The translations under genes and the position numbers were made by a program. Positions 1-7,000 of a DNA stretch of 21,464 bases are shown here, piece by piece (the stretch's first letter is position 1; every line of letters begins with the position of its first letter). Source of the stretch: Pseudomonadota bacterium (GTDB lineage: Bacteria > Pseudomonadota > Alphaproteobacteria > Caulobacterales > Caulobacteraceae); the NCBI GenBank assembly GCA_023416055.1, contig JAEZIH010000177.1:1-21464 (forward strand). Reading direction: 5' to 3'. A model generated the notes under the pieces. It was not told where the DNA came from and made no database searches. It worked only from the letters and a program-made list of their open reading frames with translations.

Positions 1-116
1 CCGACCTCGCGGCTGTCATAGGTGACGCCCGTGGCCTGGAAGCCCTCGCCGGACAGGCGTCCGCCGACAGCTTGTTCGATTTCGGCGGAGGTCCAGAGGG
101 GGGCGTGGTCAGACAT
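1..116 (-). CDS. murF: UDP-N-acetylmuramoyl-tripeptide--D-alanyl-D-alanine ligase MurF (N-terminal fragment)
   Basis: Only the first 38 codons lie in the window; the gene continues past base 1. The translation begins MSDHAPLWTSAEIEQAVGG and runs on to GVTYDSREV. That is the usual MurF opening: a short helix, then the T-x-DSR motif of the Mur ligase N-terminal domain, which binds the UDP part of the substrate. MurF adds D-Ala-D-Ala to UDP-MurNAc-tripeptide in the cytoplasm. The ATG at 116 overlaps the murE stop by 8 bases (ATGTCTGA), which fits translational coupling and the standard dcw order murE-murF. The call relies on position plus the N-terminal motif; the ATP-binding domain is outside the window. 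Confidence 0.85.
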   Translation of the reverse strand, partial: MSDHAPLWTSAEIEQAVGGRLSGEGFQATGVTYDSREV

Positions 117-1572
117 GGAGGCGCAGGGCTTCGGCGGCTTCGGTCGCATCGTCGAAGGGATGGGTGACCCCGCCGACGATCTGTCCCTGCTCATGCCCTT
201 TTCCGGCGATGATCACCACATCTCCGTCGCGCATCTGTTCGATGGCCGCGCGGATGGCGGCCCGGCGGTCGCCGATCTCGCGCGCCTCGGGGCAGCCCTG
301 GCGCACGGCGCGGCGGATGGCGGCGGGATCCTCGGAGCGGGGATTGTCATCGGTGACGATGGCCACGTCGGCGAGCCGCCCGGCGATCTCGCCCATCAGC
401 GGCCGCTTGGCGCGGTCGCGGTCGCCGCCGGCGCCGAAGACCACGATCAGGCGGCCGGTCGCGTGCGGGCGCAGGGCCTTGAGCACCGTCTCCAGACCGT
501 CGGGGGTGTGGGCGTAGTCAACATAGACCTCGCCGCGGCCGGCGCCGGGGATGCGCTGCAGCCGCCCCTGGGCGCCGGTGATCTTCTCCAGCCCCGCCAG
601 CACCCGTTCGGGCGCCTCGCCGGCGGCGATGCACAGGCCGGCGGCGACGAGGGCGTTGGAGGCCTGGAAGGCGCCCGCCAGCGGCAGCAGCACCTCGTGC
701 AGGGTCCCGCGGACGTCGAGGGTCAGGCGCTGGCCCTCCGGCACCGCCTGGCGCGCGACGAGGGTCAGGTCCCTGCCCCGCTCGCCCACGCCCATCACTG
801 AGAGGCCCGACATGATCGAGGCGGCGGCGAAGCTTGAGTAGGCCTCGGAGTCGGCGTTGAGCACGGCGGTGCGGCCGCGCGGCAGCAGGGTGTCGAACAG
901 GCGCAGCTTGGCCGAGCGATAGGCCTCCATATCGCCGTGGTAGTCGAGGTGGTCCTGGGTCAGGTTGGTGAAGGCCGCGGCCTTCAGCGACACCCCGTCC
1001 AGCCGGCGCTGGTCGATGCCGTGGGAAGAGGCCTCGAGGGCGAGGTGGGTGACCCCGCCGGCGGCCAGCTCGGCCAGCATCCGCGCAGCGTCGGCGGCGT
1101 CCGGGCTGGTCAGGCCGGGGCCCGTCAAGGCCTGGTTAACGTTACCTGTTTGTTTCAAAACCCCGAGCGTCCCCATGCTCGCGGCGGACAGTCCGAGCGA
1201 GGCCCAGATCTGGCGGCAGAAGGCGGCCACCGAGGTCTTGCCGTTGGTGCCGGTGATGGCGACGCAGGTGGCTGGCTGGGCTCCGTAGAAGCTGCGCGCG
1301 GCGATGGCGTAGGTTCGGCGCACGTCGCCCGAGGTGACCAGCACCGGAGCGAGCGCCGCATCGGTGTCCGCCGGGGCCAGCACCGCGGCTGCACCCTGCG
1401 ACAGGGCCTGGGGGATGAAGGCGCGGCCGTCAGCCGCCGTGCCCGGCAGGGCGACGAACAGGCTGCCGGGGGCGACCTTGCGGCTGTCGGCGGTGACCCC
1501 GGTGATCACCGGGTCGGCGGGCACGTCGCGCCGCAGCAGGGCGGACAGCTTGATGGCGGAGGCGGCGCTCAT
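109..1572 (-). CDS. murE: UDP-N-acetylmuramoyl-L-alanyl-D-glutamate--2,6-diaminopimelate ligase MurE
   Basis: This 487-residue protein has the normal length and architecture of MurE, which adds meso-diaminopimelate to UDP-MurNAc-L-Ala-D-Glu in the cytoplasm. The N-terminal domain carries TADSRKV (residues 28-34). The ATP P-loop GTNGKTS is at 108-114. The lysine expected to be carbamylated is K222, in AYRSAK. The C-terminal domain has VDYAHTPDGL (351-360) and the DNPR motif (409-412), which in this family selects meso-diaminopimelate over lysine. So the wall should be DAP-type, as expected for a Gram-negative. The ATG overlaps the ftsI stop as ATGA. One oddity is a run of AT-rich, apparently rare codons encoding about residues 138-151, around 1120-1160, in an otherwise very GC-rich gene. 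Confidence 0.97.
   Translation of the reverse strand: MSAASAIKLSALLRRDVPADPVITGVTADSRKVAPGSLFVALPGTAADGRAFIPQALSQGAAAVLAPADTDAALAPVLVTSGDVRRTYAIAARSFYGAQPATCVAITGTNGKTSVAAFCRQIWASLGLSAASMGTLGVLKQTGNVNQALTGPGLTSPDAADAARMLAELAAGGVTHLALEASSHGIDQRRLDGVSLKAAAFTNLTQDHLDYHGDMEAYRSAKLRLFDTLLPRGRTAVLNADSEAYSSFAAASIMSGLSVMGVGERGRDLTLVARQAVPEGQRLTLDVRGTLHEVLLPLAGAFQASNALVAAGLCIAAGEAPERVLAGLEKITGAQGRLQRIPGAGRGEVYVDYAHTPDGLETVLKALRPHATGRLIVVFGAGGDRDRAKRPLMGEIAGRLADVAIVTDDNPRSEDPAAIRRAVRQGCPEAREIGDRRAAIRAAIEQMRDGDVVIIAGKGHEQGQIVGGVTHPFDDATEAAEALRLHV
1125..1139 (-). promoter_or_regulatory. Possible CtrA-type box inside murE
   Basis: On the minus strand the bases read TTAACCAGGCCTTGA. This is TTAA-N7-TTGA, one base away from the TTAA-N7-TTAA full site bound by the Caulobacter cell-cycle regulator CtrA. 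It sits inside the AT-rich codon patch of murE, upstream of murF and whatever division genes follow. The match is seen directly; function is inference, and a one-mismatch site can arise by chance. Confidence 0.25.
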
Positions 1573-3314
1573 CGACCGTCGCCCTCCACGTCCTCGAAGG
1601 CCGGGATCTTTTCACCCAGGGCCGTGCGGTAGCGGTCGGCCCGGCGCTCGACACCGAGGAAGGGCGCGATGCGGTCTGCGATGCGGCCCACCGCCGGAGC
1701 GGCCACGAAGCCCCCCGTGCGCGGATAGGTCCCCGGCTCGTCGATCAGGATCAGGATCGAGTAGCGGCGGGCGTCGACCGGGCCGTCAGTCGGGAACACC
1801 GCCGCGAAGGTGCCGACGGCGTGGGTCGGATCGTAGCGGCCGTTGACCAGCTTGTTGGCCGAGCCGGTCTTGCCGCCGACCCGCAGGCCCGGCGCATCGG
1901 CGCGGCCGCCCGAACCGCGCACCACGTTGCGGCGGAGCAGGTCGAGAATGGTCAGCGAGGTCTCGCGGGTGACCACCTGACGGCTTTCGGCGTTCGGCAG
2001 ACCGCCCTTGCGCAGGGTCAGCGGGATGTATTTGCCGCCGTTGGTCAGAGCCCCCATGGCCGCGGTCATCTGCAGCGGCGTGATCATGATGCCGTAGCCG
2101 AACGACAGCGAGGCCAGGGTGGAGTCGTCCCACCGCGACGGCCGACGCGGCCGGGCCGACTCGTGCAGCTCGATCGGCGCCGGGTCCAGCAGGCCGAAGC
2201 GCTTGAAATAGTCCTGCATCACCGTCGGCCCCATTTCGACGGCCAGGCGCGAGGTGCCGATGTTGGACGAGTGGAGGTAGACTTCCTCCAGCGTCAGGAC
2301 CTGGTTGGTGGCGTGGAAGTCGGTGATGCGGCGGTTGCCGATCATGAAGGCTTCGGAGGCGTCGAACAGGGTGTTCATGTCGGCGCGGCCGGTGTCGAGG
2401 CCGGCGGCGACGGTAAAGGTCTTGAAGACCGAGCCCATCTCGTAGTGGGCCGAGGTGGCGCGGTTCAGCCGGTCGCTGGTCGGCCAGCTGGCCATGCCGA
2501 GGATTTCGCCGGTGTGGACGTCGGCGATGATGCCCACGGCGCCCTTGGCCTGGGTCTCGGCCACGGCCTTGGCGAGCTCGTTCTCCAGCACGCCCTGGAC
2601 GCGCAGGTCGATGGACAGGGGGAAGGTCTCGCCGCGCGCGCCGGCCTCGCGGATCTCGCGATTGAAGGCCAACTCGGCGCCGGTCAGGCCCTCGCCGCCG
2701 GAGTCGGTGACGCCCAGCACATGGGTCGCCGAGGCGCCCAGCGGATAGACCCGACGATCCTCAGGCTCGAAGGAGACGCCCCCGAGGGCCAGACGGTGCA
2801 CCGCCGCCTTCTCGCCGGGAGTCAGGCCGGGCATGACGATCAGCCGGCGGTGGCCCGACAGGACCCGGTTCAGCCGGGCCATCGGCACCCGCGGCAGGGC
2901 CCGCTTGATCTGGACCGCGGCGGCCTGGCGATCCCAGACCTGGGCCGGGTCGATGTAGAGGCCGTAGTGGACGATGTTGCTGGCCAGCAGGGCGCCGTTG
3001 CGGTCGACCACGTCGGCGCGCGACACGGCGTTGGGATGCGCGGCCGAGCCGACGCCGCCCTTGGGCGCCAGCAGGGCGGCGTTCACCGCCCCCGCTGCGA
3101 GGCAGACGAAGACGGCCATGAACAGCGACAGGATGACGAAGATGCGGACCCGGGTGTCCTCTTCGGGCCGGGCGTCGGCGCGCGCGCGGCCGAAGGAGTG
3201 CTCGATCCGCCACACCAGCTCGGACAGCCAGCGCCACGACGGCATGGAGACGCCGGCCACCGGACGGCCGGGAGCGGGGCGGCTCCAGGCGTGAGGGTCG
3301 TCGTGGACGCTCAT
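1569..3314 (-). CDS. ftsI: Peptidoglycan D,D-transpeptidase FtsI (PBP3)
   Basis: This 581-residue septal transpeptidase crosslinks peptidoglycan at the division site. A cytoplasmic tail of about 55 residues is followed by one membrane anchor (about 57-81). The non-catalytic PBP dimerisation region starts near DVVDRNG (101-107). The transpeptidase domain has all three active-site motifs: SVFK with nucleophile S295 (295-298), SSN (349-351) and KTGS (482-485). The ATG at 3314 overlaps the ftsL stop, and the stop overlaps the murE start, both as ATGA, giving strict stoichiometric coupling with FtsL. The order ftsL-ftsI-murE is standard for dcw clusters. Nothing is truncated. A related class B PBP2 is the only alternative, and the context rules it out. 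Confidence 0.96.
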   Translation of the reverse strand: MSVHDDPHAWSRPAPGRPVAGVSMPSWRWLSELVWRIEHSFGRARADARPEEDTRVRIFVILSLFMAVFVCLAAGAVNAALLAPKGGVGSAAHPNAVSRADVVDRNGALLASNIVHYGLYIDPAQVWDRQAAAVQIKRALPRVPMARLNRVLSGHRRLIVMPGLTPGEKAAVHRLALGGVSFEPEDRRVYPLGASATHVLGVTDSGGEGLTGAELAFNREIREAGARGETFPLSIDLRVQGVLENELAKAVAETQAKGAVGIIADVHTGEILGMASWPTSDRLNRATSAHYEMGSVFKTFTVAAGLDTGRADMNTLFDASEAFMIGNRRITDFHATNQVLTLEEVYLHSSNIGTSRLAVEMGPTVMQDYFKRFGLLDPAPIELHESARPRRPSRWDDSTLASLSFGYGIMITPLQMTAAMGALTNGGKYIPLTLRKGGLPNAESRQVVTRETSLTILDLLRRNVVRGSGGRADAPGLRVGGKTGSANKLVNGRYDPTHAVGTFAAVFPTDGPVDARRYSILILIDEPGTYPRTGGFVAAPAVGRIADRIAPFLGVERRADRYRTALGEKIPAFEDVEGDGR

Positions 3315-3730
3315 CGGGCGTCCTCCGTCGCTTCAGCGCCCTCAGCAGGCCCCGTTTCCGTCGGGATGGTCGGGGCGACGATGACCGCGGGCGCCGGTTC
3401 CGGAATGGGGGCCAGCTCGGGCAGTCTGGCGAGGGTCGCCTGATGCTTCACGTCGACAGGCCCAAGGCCGGCCTCGCGCGACAAGGCCTCCAGCCGGCCC
3501 GGCTGCTCCAGCCGCGCCACCTCGGCGCGCAGCAGACGCACGCGCTGGCCGTTCTGGGTGATCTGACGCTCGAGGCTGGCGATGCGGGCGCTCTGGCTCG
3601 CCGCTGCGGCCTTGGCCAGGTAGACGGAGAAGATCATCGCCGCGACCAGAACGAGACCGAAGATCTCGATCCAGCGGACGCCGCGGACCTTCCAGTCGAA
3701 GACGCGCTTGAAGACCCGCGCCGCGCTCAT
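3311..3730 (-). CDS. ftsL: Cell division protein FtsL
   Basis: This is a 139-residue bitopic membrane protein between rsmH and ftsI, where FtsL belongs. A short basic N-terminus is followed by one membrane segment (about residues 21-45, [19 protein letters not shown]). Next comes a heptad-like periplasmic helix (about 46-85) rich in leucine, arginine and glutamate, the part that pairs with FtsB/DivIC in the division complex. The last 40 residues form a proline/alanine/glutamate-rich tail. FtsL sequences diverge strongly, so the call relies on position, topology and the coiled-coil segment more than on motif identity. The start overlaps the rsmH stop (ATGA) and the stop overlaps the ftsI start (ATGA). 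Confidence 0.88.
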   Translation of the reverse strand: MSAARVFKRVFDWKVRGVRWIEIFGLVLVAAMIFSVYLAKAAAASQSARIASLERQITQNGQRVRLLRAEVARLEQPGRLEALSREAGLGPVDVKHQATLARLPELAPIPEPAPAVIVAPTIPTETGPAEGAEATEDAR

Positions 3731-4680
3731 GCCGCGATCCTCCCCCAGGCCGGGGCGTCGGTGCGTACGGCGGCGCGCAGGCGGGCCGAACGGGCGCGCG
3801 GATTGGCGGCGCGTTCCTCCTCGCCGGCCTCGCGGGCGCCCTTGAAGCTGAGCGTGAAGCTGGGGCGGCGCGCCTCGACCGCGGCCGGGGCGTGGCGCGA
3901 GCCGCCGGGCGCGTTCCCGGTGCGCTCGGTCAGGAAGGCCTTGACGATGCGGTCTTCCAGCGAATGGAAGGTGACCACCGCAAGCCGGCCGCCCGGGGCC
4001 AGCGTGGCCTCGGCGGCCTCGAGGCCGGCGCGCAGCTCGCCCAGCTCGTCGTTCACCGCGATGCGCAGGGCCTGGAACACGCGGGTAGCAGGGTGGATGG
4101 GGGCGCCGCGGCGGCCGCCCAGCGCCTTCTCGACCACCTCGGCCAGGTCGAGCGTGCGGGTGAAAGGCTGCTCGACCCGACGCCGCAGGATGGCCGTGGC
4201 GACCCGTCCGGACTGACGCTCGTCCCCGTAGAGCTTGAAGATATGGGCCAGCGGGCCGTGGTCCCAGGTGTTGACGATGTCGGCGGCGGTCTCGCCCTCG
4301 CCCGACATGCGCATGTCCAGCGGGCCGTCGCGCATGAAGGAGAAGCCCCGCTCAGCCTGGTCCAGCTGCATCGAGGAGACGCCGATATCGAAGACGACGC
4401 CGTCCAGACGGGGCTCGCCGCTTTCGGCGAAAGCCTCGGCAAGACCCGAGAAGGGAGTGCGGATCAGACGGAACCTGCCGGGGAAGTCGTTGGCGACGGC
4501 GTCGGCGTGCGGCTGGACCGTCGGGTCGCGGTCCAGGGCGATGACGGTCGCTCCGATCGCCAGGATGGCGCGGGTGTAGCCGCCCGCGCCAAAGGTGGCG
4601 TCGATGATCACGTCGCCGGGGCGGGGCGCGAGCGCCTCCAGCACTTCAGCGAGCAGAACGGGTGCGTGCGGCGAGGTCAT
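3727..4680 (-). CDS. rsmH: 16S rRNA (cytosine(1402)-N(4))-methyltransferase RsmH
   Basis: This 317-residue enzyme methylates N4 of C1402 in the ribosomal P site using S-adenosylmethionine. The SAM motif DATFGAGG is at 27-34. It is followed by FDIGVSS (97-103), RGFSF (111-115), DERQSGR (153-159), FHSLEDR (238-244) and the C-terminal RSARLR (297-302), all hallmarks of the MraW/RsmH family. The frame stays open for 64 codons upstream, but the start chosen is the ATG at 4680. It begins [13 protein letters not shown], the typical family N-terminus, and overlaps the mraZ stop as ATGA. The longer version would read an arginine/proline-rich stretch that is the shadow of mraZ. Confidence 0.97.
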   Translation of the reverse strand: MTSPHAPVLLAEVLEALAPRPGDVIIDATFGAGGYTRAILAIGATVIALDRDPTVQPHADAVANDFPGRFRLIRTPFSGLAEAFAESGEPRLDGVVFDIGVSSMQLDQAERGFSFMRDGPLDMRMSGEGETAADIVNTWDHGPLAHIFKLYGDERQSGRVATAILRRRVEQPFTRTLDLAEVVEKALGGRRGAPIHPATRVFQALRIAVNDELGELRAGLEAAEATLAPGGRLAVVTFHSLEDRIVKAFLTERTGNAPGGSRHAPAAVEARRPSFTLSFKGAREAGEEERAANPRARSARLRAAVRTDAPAWGRIAA

Positions 4681-5162
4681 GCGCCCTCCCCGGCCGGACG
4701 ACGGCCGGCCAGCAGGGCCTTGCGCCCGGCCTCGCCGCGCTCGCGCACGGCCTGGCGCGCCAGCGCGCGGCGTTCGTCGCGCCGGGCGTTCCAGCGCGCC
4801 CGGTCCCAGATCTGGAAGCGCGAGCCGAGGCCGACGATGACCACGTCCTCGCCGAGGCCCGCGTCCTGGCACAGATGCTCGGGCAGGGTGATGCGGCCGC
4901 CGCCGTCGTACGAAAGCGGGCGCTGGCCGGCGTAGAAGGTCTCCTCCAGCGCCGTGCGGACGTCGTCGCCGAAGGGCAGCTCCTCGATCATGGCCACGTA
5001 CTCGGCCATCAGCTTGTCGCCGCCGGCCTCGAGGCAGTCGGACTCGATCGAGAAGAAGCAGAAGACGCCGTGCTCGGCCCCGTTGTCCGCAGTCCGGTAC
5101 TCCTGCGGGATCAGCAGGCGGCGCTTGCCGTCGAGTTGTTTCTCATAGGTCGAGAGAAACAC
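4677..5162 (-). CDS. mraZ: Transcriptional regulator MraZ
   Basis: This is a 161-residue DNA-binding protein with two AbrB/SpoVT-like half-domains. The first carries DGKRRLLIP (11-19) and the second DGGGRITLP (86-94), each with the DxxxR-x(3)-P signature. MraZ forms a ring-shaped oligomer that represses its own dcw promoter by binding repeated TGGG boxes; four such boxes lie at 5247-5280. The start codon is GTG at 5162 (V read as M, then [10 protein letters not shown]), preceded by GGGCAGGGC as a weak ribosome site. The arginine/alanine-rich tail after about residue 125 is longer than in enteric MraZ. The stop overlaps rsmH as ATGA. First gene of the cluster. Confidence 0.95.
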   Translation of the reverse strand: MFLSTYEKQLDGKRRLLIPQEYRTADNGAEHGVFCFFSIESDCLEAGGDKLMAEYVAMIEELPFGDDVRTALEETFYAGQRPLSYDGGGRITLPEHLCQDAGLGEDVVIVGLGSRFQIWDRARWNARRDERRALARQAVRERGEAGRKALLAGRRPAGEGA

Positions 5163-5246
5163 GCCCTGCCCAACTCGGACCCTTCGATCCGCCCCTCTGC
5201 GTCATGGGCGCATTCACGCACCCGCCGAACCCCAAGCTCAGTGTCT

Positions 5247-5280
5247 TGGGATAGCATGGGATGAAATGGGTCTCAATGGG
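5247..5280. promoter_or_regulatory. Probable MraZ operator: four TGGG boxes at a 10-base period
   Basis: On the plus strand TGGG occurs at 5247-5250, 5257-5260, 5267-5270 and 5277-5280, exactly one helical turn apart. MraZ in other bacteria is known to bind tandem TGGGN boxes separated by 5 bases, so the period fits exactly. The boxes cover the likely mraZ promoter, which suggests autorepression by blocking RNA polymerase. There are four boxes; the enteric arrangement I recall has three. Confidence 0.8.
5248..5276 (-). promoter_or_regulatory. Probable promoter of the mraZ-dcw operon
   Basis: On the minus strand TTGAGA (5276-5271) is followed 17 bases later by TATCCC (5253-5248). The -10 is preceded by GC to give GCTATCCC, similar to the Caulobacter housekeeping -10 (GCTA-type). 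Transcription would start near 5242, leaving an 80-base leader before the mraZ GTG. The elements lie between and on the TGGG boxes. Confidence 0.45.
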
Positions 5281-5366
5281 ATTAGTTGACAGGAGTTAAC
5301 CGTCGCGGCCGGCCTCAATGCTGGAAATACGGGAACATACACAGAACATTGAAAGTATAGACAGCC

Positions 5367-5375
5367 TGTGGATAA
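5367..5375 (-). promoter_or_regulatory. Consensus DnaA box
   Basis: The minus strand reads TTATCCACA, a perfect match to the DnaA box. It lies in the AT-rich stretch between the rnpB 3' end and the mraZ promoter, about 125 bases upstream of the predicted dcw start point. DnaA acts as a transcription factor in Caulobacter, so a regulatory role is possible. A single box is not proof. Confidence 0.4.
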
Positions 5376-5400
5376 GCCAGGGCGGGACAGGAGAGAAGGG

Positions 5401-5769
5401 TCAGACGGCCTGTAAGCCGGGTTCTGTTCCCGCCAAGGCGGGCGACGATCATTCCTCTGGACCGGCCATTGCTGGCCGGTTCTCGCGACCTACCCGGACG
5501 CCTCGGGCGGTGAACCCTGCGACCGAAGCCGCGCGACGTCCCTATTCGGTCTTGCTCCAGGCGGGGCTTGCCATGCCGGTCCTGTCGCCAGGCCCGCGGT
5601 GGGCTCTTACCCCACCCTTTCACCCTTGCCCGCTCCGAAGAGCCGGCGGTTTGCTTTCTGTGGCGCTATCCCTCGGGTCGCCCCGGGCGGAGGTTATCCG
5701 CCGCCTTTTCACCGTGGAGCCCGGACTTTCCTCGGCGGGCGAGCCCGCCGCGACCGCCCGGCCGTCTGA
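5401..5769 (-). ncRNA. rnpB: RNase P RNA, bacterial type A
   Basis: This is the catalytic RNA that trims tRNA 5' leaders, about 369 nt. On the minus strand the 5' half contains the universal GAGGAAAGTCCGGGCTCCAC block (5733-5714). The middle contains GGTAAGAGCCCACCG (within 5596-5615). The 3' end contains ACAGAACCCGGCTTACAGGC (5427-5408), which pairs with and follows the core as in all bacterial RNase P RNAs. The boundaries come from helix P1: TCAGACGGCC at the 5' end (5769-5760) pairs perfectly with GGCCGTCTGA at the 3' end (5410-5401). The true ends may extend a few bases. The plus strand is open for protein here, but only as a shadow of the RNA. Confidence 0.95.
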
Positions 5770-5777
5770 CGGGGCGA

Positions 5778-5806
5778 CAGATGGGCCAGCGAAGGCCCCG
5801 GGTCAA
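5778..5806 (-). promoter_or_regulatory. Possible rnpB promoter
   Basis: On the minus strand TTGACC (5806-5801) is followed after 17 bases by CATCTG (5783-5778). The -10 is a poor match, but the predicted start point (about 5771) falls exactly at the start of helix P1 of rnpB. The -35 begins only a few bases beyond the amidase stop codon. Confidence 0.45.
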
Positions 5807-5808
5807 TC

Positions 5809-6567
5809 TCAGAGGACGCCGGTGTCGCTCTCGGCCGTCGCCAGCTGAAGCACCCCCATCAGGGTCGCCCGCGTCTCGCCGTCGGCGACGCCGTCCACCC
5901 GGGAAGGGCGCCAGTGGCGCTGGAAGGCCTCGACGGTGATGCGGGTCTCGTCGTCGTAGTCGCCGCCGGGCTGGAGGCCGTAGCCGAGGCGGTGCAGGCC
6001 GGCGCGTAGGACGATGACGCCCAGCCCCTCGTCGCCTGGCGACAGCGGGGCGCCGAGGGCGGCGATGCGCTCCGCGGCCGGCTCGAACCACAGGCCGTGC
6101 CCCTCCCCCGCCAGCCGCTTCCACGGAAAGCGTTCGCCCGGATCCTGCTTGCGGTCGGGCGCCAGGTCGGAGTGGCCGATGATGCGGGCGTCAGGGATGG
6201 TCCAGCGACCGCGAATGTCGGCGACCAGGTCGAGGACGGCGGCGATCTGGACCTCGGGGAAGTCGCGGTAGCCGAACTCGTGGCCGGGGTTGACGATCTC
6301 GACCCCGATCGAAGCGGCGTTGCAGTCGGTCTCCCCCTGCCACACGCCCTTGCCGGCGTGCCAGGCGCGGCGCTCTTCGGGGACTAGGCGCAGGATCGAG
6401 CCGTCCTCGTCCACGACGTAGTGGGCGGAGACCCGCGCCTCGGGATCCCTCAGGCGGGCGACGGCCTCATCGGCCGTGCGCATGCCGGTGTAGTGCAGCA
6501 CCAGCATGTCGGGCGGCGCCCGGCGGTTGTCGAAATTGGGAGACGGGAGGTCCCGGACGGGCGGCAT
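5809..6567 (-). CDS. N-acetylmuramoyl-L-alanine amidase with peptidoglycan-binding domain (AmpD/AmiD type)
   Basis: This 252-residue protein has an Amidase_2 domain (about 15-160) followed by a PG_binding_1 domain (about 175-240, with the pattern LHRLGYGL then VEAFQRHW). The zinc ligands expected in this family are all present: H25 in VLHYTG, H132 in GHSDLAP, and D142 in QDPGERFPW. The likely catalytic glutamate is E90 in SIGVEIVNPG. The enzyme cleaves the MurNAc-L-Ala amide bond. The domain order matches E. coli AmiD, but I see no signal peptide or lipobox, so it may act in the cytoplasm on recycled muropeptides like AmpD, or leave by another route. It lies one base downstream of the small membrane protein gene, so they are probably co-transcribed. 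Confidence 0.88.
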   Translation of the reverse strand: MPPVRDLPSPNFDNRRAPPDMLVLHYTGMRTADEAVARLRDPEARVSAHYVVDEDGSILRLVPEERRAWHAGKGVWQGETDCNAASIGVEIVNPGHEFGYRDFPEVQIAAVLDLVADIRGRWTIPDARIIGHSDLAPDRKQDPGERFPWKRLAGEGHGLWFEPAAERIAALGAPLSPGDEGLGVIVLRAGLHRLGYGLQPGGDYDDETRITVEAFQRHWRPSRVDGVADGETRATLMGVLQLATAESDTGVL

Positions 6568-6568
6568 G

Positions 6569-6892
6569 TCAGCGGCCCGGTCGCTCCCAGCCGTAGGCGA
6601 CCCAGGTCCCGTCGACCTTGCGGGCCTCGAGAACGTCGTCGCCGCGGCGGCGGCGGACCGACAGGGTGCGGCGGGCGCGCAGGGCCAGGCCGGCGAGGAA
6701 GACCAGCGCGCCGGCGAAGACCGCGATGACGGTGACGGCGGCGGCGGTGAACACCGCCAGCACGGCGCCGACGGCCATGGCGGCCATGGTCGCCATCAGC
6801 CCGCCGAGCCACATCACCGAGGCGACGAACCCGTTGGCGGGCCGGCGTCCGGAGGGCGAGCCGAAAGTCAGGCGGTCGGACTGGGTCATCAT
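6569..6892 (-). CDS. Small two-helix membrane protein of unknown function
   Basis: This 107-residue protein is not recognised. A polar N-terminus of about 20 residues is followed by two adjoining hydrophobic segments (about 22-48 and 50-72) rich in Ala, Val and Met. An arginine-rich stretch (TLSVRRRRGDD) and a short polar C-terminus come next, giving a hairpin-like inner-membrane protein with both ends probably in the cytoplasm by the positive-inside rule. The frame is open 23 codons further upstream. The start at 6892 (MMTQSD) is preferred because AGAAAGG sits just before it and because the extension would cross a leader hairpin. The ATG two bases after the ribosome site is doubled, so either could be used. 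It ends one base before the amidase start, suggesting an operon with a wall-recycling link. Confidence 0.65.
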   Translation of the reverse strand: MMTQSDRLTFGSPSGRRPANGFVASVMWLGGLMATMAAMAVGAVLAVFTAAAVTVIAVFAGALVFLAGLALRARRTLSVRRRRGDDVLEARKVDGTWVAYGWERPGR

Positions 6893-6906
6893 GGCGTTAC
6901 CTTTCT

Positions 6907-6924
6907 GACGTTGCGAACAACGCC
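6907..6924 (-). other. UUCG-loop hairpin in the leader of the small membrane protein gene
   Basis: On the minus strand GGCGTTG-TTCG-CAACGTC folds into a 7-pair stem (one G-U pair) with a UUCG loop. It ends just before the ribosome site of the gene starting at 6892. If the candidate promoter at 6933-6961 is used, the hairpin is at the very 5' end of the mRNA, where it could protect the transcript or affect translation. The closing pair is G-C, not the extra-stable C-G. Confidence 0.35.
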
Positions 6925-6932
6925 GAACCCGG

Positions 6933-6961
6933 AATGTCGGTCCATCGGCCTGAACGGTCAA
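6933..6961 (-). promoter_or_regulatory. Weak candidate promoter for the 6892-5809 gene pair
   Basis: On the minus strand TTGACC (6961-6956) is followed after 17 bases by GACATT (6938-6933). Only half the -10 matches consensus. The 108-base gap to sppA leaves room for a separate promoter, and no terminator was seen after sppA, so read-through is also possible. Confidence 0.28.
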
Positions 6962-7000
6962 TGAGCGGACGCTTCACAGGCGAGTGTCCGATTGTCGCTC

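Noticed and set aside
1821..3443. A 540-codon plus-strand frame antisense to ftsI
   Set aside because: FtsI motifs on the minus strand are unmistakable. The antisense product has no recognisable domain and biased composition.
4681..4872. N-terminal extension of RsmH by 64 residues
   Set aside because: The segment lies inside mraZ in another frame, has no family similarity, and the ATG at 4680 overlaps the mraZ stop as at the other junctions.
5286..5291. Perfect TTGACA on the plus strand upstream of mraZ
   Set aside because: No -10 lies at the right distance, and no plus-strand gene follows until panD.
5318..5848. A 176-codon plus-strand frame across rnpB
   Set aside because: It is the antisense of RNase P RNA. 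Its conserved-looking sequence comes from the RNA, and such frames are often misannotated as hypothetical proteins.
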